A stretch of DNA of 8,271 nucleotides from Treponema sp. (GTDB lineage Bacteria > Spirochaetota > Spirochaetia > Treponematales > Breznakiellaceae), in NCBI GenBank assembly GCA_031278025.1, contig JAITLF010000346.1, forward strand, positions 1-8,271. Direction: 5' to 3'. The notes beneath the pieces were generated by a model. It was not told where the DNA came from. It searched no databases and saw only the letters and a list, made by a program, of their open reading frames with translations. Made by a program: the position numbers and the translations under genes. Shown here piece after piece: positions 6,034 through 8,271 of this stretch. Within the stretch, counting starts at the first letter, position 1. Every line of letters begins with the position of its first letter.

Positions 6034-7210
6034 ATTCTTCCGTTTTGGAAAAGCTGCCCAGTTCCAACGGAGGAAGGGCGTAGAAATCCTCCGGTATGGC
6101 GGTCATGTAAATATTGCAATAACCGGCTGCGGTACTGTTATACACCACAAATTTTCCGTCCCGTGTAACGGCGGGGTGGGGATGATGAGCACCCCAGTCA
6201 AAACTGCCGTCATGCATAGCAATAATACGGGGACCGTCAAAATTCTTGCCGTTGTATTTGTAGCCCTTGATGGTCTTTCCCGTATCGCTTACCACAAAAT
6301 TAAAATCAATGGAATGAATGTGGTCGGGGCCGGGTACGCGCACACAGGGAGCCTCGGTTCCGCCGGTTCCATCGTACCTGACAAAACCAAAATAGGAAGA
6401 CGGCTCCTTCCCTGATAGCCGGTGCGCCTGATAGCCCACATGAATCCCGTCAAGGAACCAATACTCGTGGCCTATCATCTCCTCCTTAATCCGGCGTTCC
6501 CGAATCTTCCATGCCTTGCCAGTATCGAGATCAAGCATCCATATCCGGTGGTCCACCAAGTTCCAAGGCCCTTCATGGCAGAAGGTGAGGAGATTGCCGC
6601 AGGTGAGGGAAGGATTGACATGGCCTATCCAACATTGTTCCCGCCAGACCTCCTCTACCGTATTGTTTGTCACGTTGATCCGGATGATCCGACAGTCCGG
6701 TTTTGCGGCAAAAATCTCTTCAAAGCCGATGTAACCTGCGGTGAGGTTCGATTTAATCGTTTCTGAAAGATTCTCCGTAAGACCAGCCACCACATATTTT
6801 CCGTCTGCGGTCGGTCGGGCACCGCCAAAATTAAAGCCCTTGGGAATGATGTAGAGAGGCCGGGTTTCCAGCGTATCCAGACTGACTGCGTAAACACAGC
6901 CGTTGTACTGATAATAGGTTTCGTTGAGCTTGTGATTAACAAACATGGGACAACGAATATCAGGCCCGCCGCAGGGCATATCGGTTATGCGGAAAATCTC
7001 TCCGCTTTCGATATTGATATAAAAGAGATTCCGCACATTGTCGCGGTCGGACACAAAAAGCATCTTCCGGTCATGGTCGAACCAGCCGTCATCGGTAAAA
7101 TAGGGGTGTTCGCTATGCCCCTTGTAATTGGTGAGTTGCCAAACGGTAACCCCGCTGACCCGATCCTGAAAACTTTTACGCTCTGCCGGATATACCATAT
7201 AGGGCTTCAT
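6032..7210 (-). CDS. ogl: Oligogalacturonate lyase family protein
   Basis: 392 residues, the usual length for the oligogalacturonide lyase (pectate lyase family 22) beta-propeller fold. Characterised members cleave short unsaturated or saturated oligogalacturonates by beta-elimination in the cytoplasm. No signal peptide is visible. The N-terminus has GVTVWQLTN and HSEHPYFTDDGWF; blade repeats such as LFVSDRDNVRNLFYINIESG follow. Candidate active-site residues are the His in MIGHEYWFLDG (about 255), the His in DHIHSIDFNF (about 300) and the HHPHP motif (about 346-350), which matches the metal-binding HPHP of known lyases. The Gln expected three residues before that motif appears to be Gly here (FDWGAHHPHP), so activity or metal binding may differ. 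The ATG at 7208-7210 follows AAGGGGGA at about 7217-7224. The gene lies upstream of the importer operon in the same direction, separated by the palindrome mosaic, and has its own promoter. Confidence 0.85.
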   Translation of the reverse strand: MKPYMVYPAERKSFQDRVSGVTVWQLTNYKGHSEHPYFTDDGWFDHDRKMLFVSDRDNVRNLFYINIESGEIFRITDMPCGGPDIRCPMFVNHKLNETYYQYNGCVYAVSLDTLETRPLYIIPKGFNFGGARPTADGKYVVAGLTENLSETIKSNLTAGYIGFEEIFAAKPDCRIIRINVTNNTVEEVWREQCWIGHVNPSLTCGNLLTFCHEGPWNLVDHRIWMLDLDTGKAWKIRERRIKEEMIGHEYWFLDGIHVGYQAHRLSGKEPSSYFGFVRYDGTGGTEAPCVRVPGPDHIHSIDFNFVVSDTGKTIKGYKYNGKNFDGPRIIAMHDGSFDWGAHHPHPAVTRDGKFVVYNSTAAGYCNIYMTAIPEDFYALPPLELGSFSKTEE

Positions 7211-7269
7211 AAACCATCCCCCTTAAATTACGCCGGAACGGTTTCAAAAACTGCCCCACGTATCCGGTC

Positions 7270-7298
7270 ATTATATATCCTATTCGGGATATTGTCAA
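7270..7298 (-). promoter_or_regulatory. Perfect-consensus sigma70 promoter of the lyase-family gene
   Basis: On the minus strand, TTGACA (7293-7298), exactly 17 bp, then TATAAT (7270-7275). The predicted transcription start is near 7263, giving a leader of about 53 bases. The spacer contains an inverted repeat, ATATCC (7275-7280) with GGATAT (7287-7292), separated by six bases. Such a consensus promoter would be very active unless repressed, and the repeat lying between -35 and -10 is well placed for a repressor. Confidence 0.8.
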
Positions 7299-7332
7299 CA
7301 AACGTGATTGGAAGTGCGGCAATTTTACATTG

Positions 7333-7612
7333 AGAAAAATGTGATAAAATGCGGCACAGCGGTTCGCCCTGATGAAGGTGATGCTGTAGAAGTCGACGAT
7401 GCCGTCATGCGCGATAGCGGCTGACCACACGCCAACGAAGATGTTTTCGGCGGGGAGATTCTTGTCTCATCACCATCATCGGCTGGATAGATACCTATCT
7501 CATCATCATCAAAGAAATAATTGCCGATAGTTTTTCTGGAGGAATCATAACGGTTTACAACTATGCTGCCCGGTGTCTTGAATTCCCATCGTACGCTTTC
7601 TCCATAACCATT
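7333..7612 (-). pseudogene. Probable broken gene for a beta-rich protein
   Basis: Two minus-strand frames carry protein-like sequence with no start codon or ribosome site. The first (about 7612 to 7467) reads GNGYGESVRWEFKTPGS, then IVVNRYDSSRKTIGNYFF and DDDEIGIYPADDGDE. The second, offset frame (about 7466 to 7333) reads NLPAENIFVGVWSAAIAHDG followed by IVDFYSITF. Alternating hydrophobic residues and the VGVW and VRWEF strands suggest a small lipocalin-like or similar beta-sheet protein interrupted by a frameshift near 7466. I cannot name the family. It begins right after the yqeB stop and is cut off where the lyase-family promoter begins, so it is probably a truncated relic. Confidence 0.35.
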
Positions 7613-7614
7613 TC

Positions 7615-8271
7615 CTAATCGCCAAAATGCAACAGAGCTTCCAGTACGCCGCCTGCCACGGCAAGCGCCTTGTCGGAAACGGTGAAACAGTGGTCTTTTT
7701 TACAGCGGGGATCAATATCTCCGGCTTTCATGCCCTGGGAGACCGGGAGTCCGGACGGAAGGATGCCGCGCAAAATGCCGTCAATGGCGGCGACGATGGG
7801 GATCGGGGCGGCACCTCCTGAGCCTTGCTCCGGTACGGTTTCCGCGACGACTTCGCCCCGGTGAACGACATCGCCGATGCGCTTTCGCGCAACGAAAATA
7901 CCGTCGGCGTTTGTCCTGAGCAGCCGCTCAATGGTGTATCCTCCGATGTTGCCGGGGATGCCAGTGTTCGGTATCGTCCCACCTTCATAGATGACCCGGC
8001 CAAGCGTGTGGCTCCGACTGGTTTCCACGACCGCGTGACAGTCATAACCGGCAGTAAATCCCGGCCCTACGCCGACAACGGTTTGCGCGTCGGTGATGGT
8101 CGTACCGGTGTTCCGCTTGGCAATGATCGCGTCAACGACTGCGGCGGGGTTAATCCGGCGGCCAAGAGCGACTACCGTATCCGCGCCGAGAACGAGGCTG
8201 CCCGGCATCTTTTCCGCAACGGTAAGCGCTTTAAGTCGCGCCAGACGCAGAGCCGTCTTTTCCGGGGAGAG
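7615..8271 (-). CDS. yqeB: YqeB-type accessory protein, with Maf-like N-terminal segment; runs off right edge
   Basis: 218 residues are visible and the frame is open to the window edge, so the start is not seen. Residues from about 41 on match the C-terminal two-thirds of YqeB (EF2563 family), an accessory protein linked by comparative genomics to selenium-dependent molybdenum hydroxylases: VVDAIIAKRNTGTTITDA, VGVGPGFTAGYDCHAVVET, GIPGNIGGYTIERLL, DIDPRCKKDHCFTVSDKALA. The family normally begins with a Rossmann-like motif and about 80 residues before this point. Here residues 1-40 instead read SPEKTALRLARLKALTVAEK and then GSLVLGADTVVALGRRI, which is the pattern of Maf nucleotide pyrophosphatases (SPEE..LRLA..KA ... 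VLGADTVV). The junction lies at about 8148-8165. This may be a deletion fusion, so the gene is possibly non-functional, or an assembly chimera. An internal ATG at 8206-8208 is not a credible start for either family. Confidence 0.8.
   Translation of the reverse strand, partial: LSPEKTALRLARLKALTVAEKMPGSLVLGADTVVALGRRINPAAVVDAIIAKRNTGTTITDAQTVVGVGPGFTAGYDCHAVVETSRSHTLGRVIYEGGTIPNTGIPGNIGGYTIERLLRTNADGIFVARKRIGDVVHRGEVVAETVPEQGSGGAAPIPIVAAIDGILRGILPSGLPVSQGMKAGDIDPRCKKDHCFTVSDKALAVAGGVLEALLHFGD

Overview
The window looks like bacterial chromosome from a spirochaete, most likely a Treponema-like species of the termite-gut or environmental kind. That is an inference from gene style: balanced base composition, a relaxed spirochaetal lipobox, LplB/YtcP-type sugar permeases, and decayed IS4- and IS1-type transposases. 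There is no rRNA or other marker to fix the lineage. All intact genes are on the minus strand, so the biological order runs from right to left.

Region by region, from low to high coordinates: (1) 1-1550 is an insertion-sequence graveyard. It holds an IS4-family transposase broken into several frames (about 190-845, plus strand) and an IS1-family transposase broken into several frames (about 1070-1545, minus strand), with about 220 bp of unexplained GC-rich DNA between them. (2) 1550-1932 is noncoding with three hairpin-forming inverted repeats. (3) 1933-5414 is a compact carbohydrate ABC importer operon, transcribed LplB-like permease, YtcP/LplC-like permease, then substrate-binding lipoprotein. 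A good sigma70-type promoter lies at 5497-5525, with in-phase A-tracts upstream and a perfect 11-bp inverted repeat at the predicted 5' end of the mRNA. (4) 5570-5862 is unassigned. (5) 5863-6033 is a dense mosaic of perfect palindromes, including an 8-bp stem closing two 7-bp hairpins, and it abuts the stop codon of the next gene. (6) 6032-7210 is an oligogalacturonate-lyase-family protein under a promoter with perfect consensus (TTGACA, 17 bp, TATAAT). (7) 7330-7612 is probably a broken beta-rich protein gene. (8) 7615 to the right edge is the C-terminal two-thirds of YqeB, a selenium-dependent molybdenum hydroxylase accessory protein. What precedes it in frame is not the YqeB N-terminus but a stretch that reads like a Maf nucleotide pyrophosphatase.

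Functionally, the lyase-family gene and the importer form a plausible pectin-oligosaccharide (oligogalacturonide) uptake and breakdown locus. The importer has no ATPase gene here, as is usual for this subfamily, which shares an ATPase encoded elsewhere. I found no CRISPR array, tRNA or rRNA. The items most worth following up are the Maf/YqeB junction, the palindrome mosaic, and the architecture of the two promoters.
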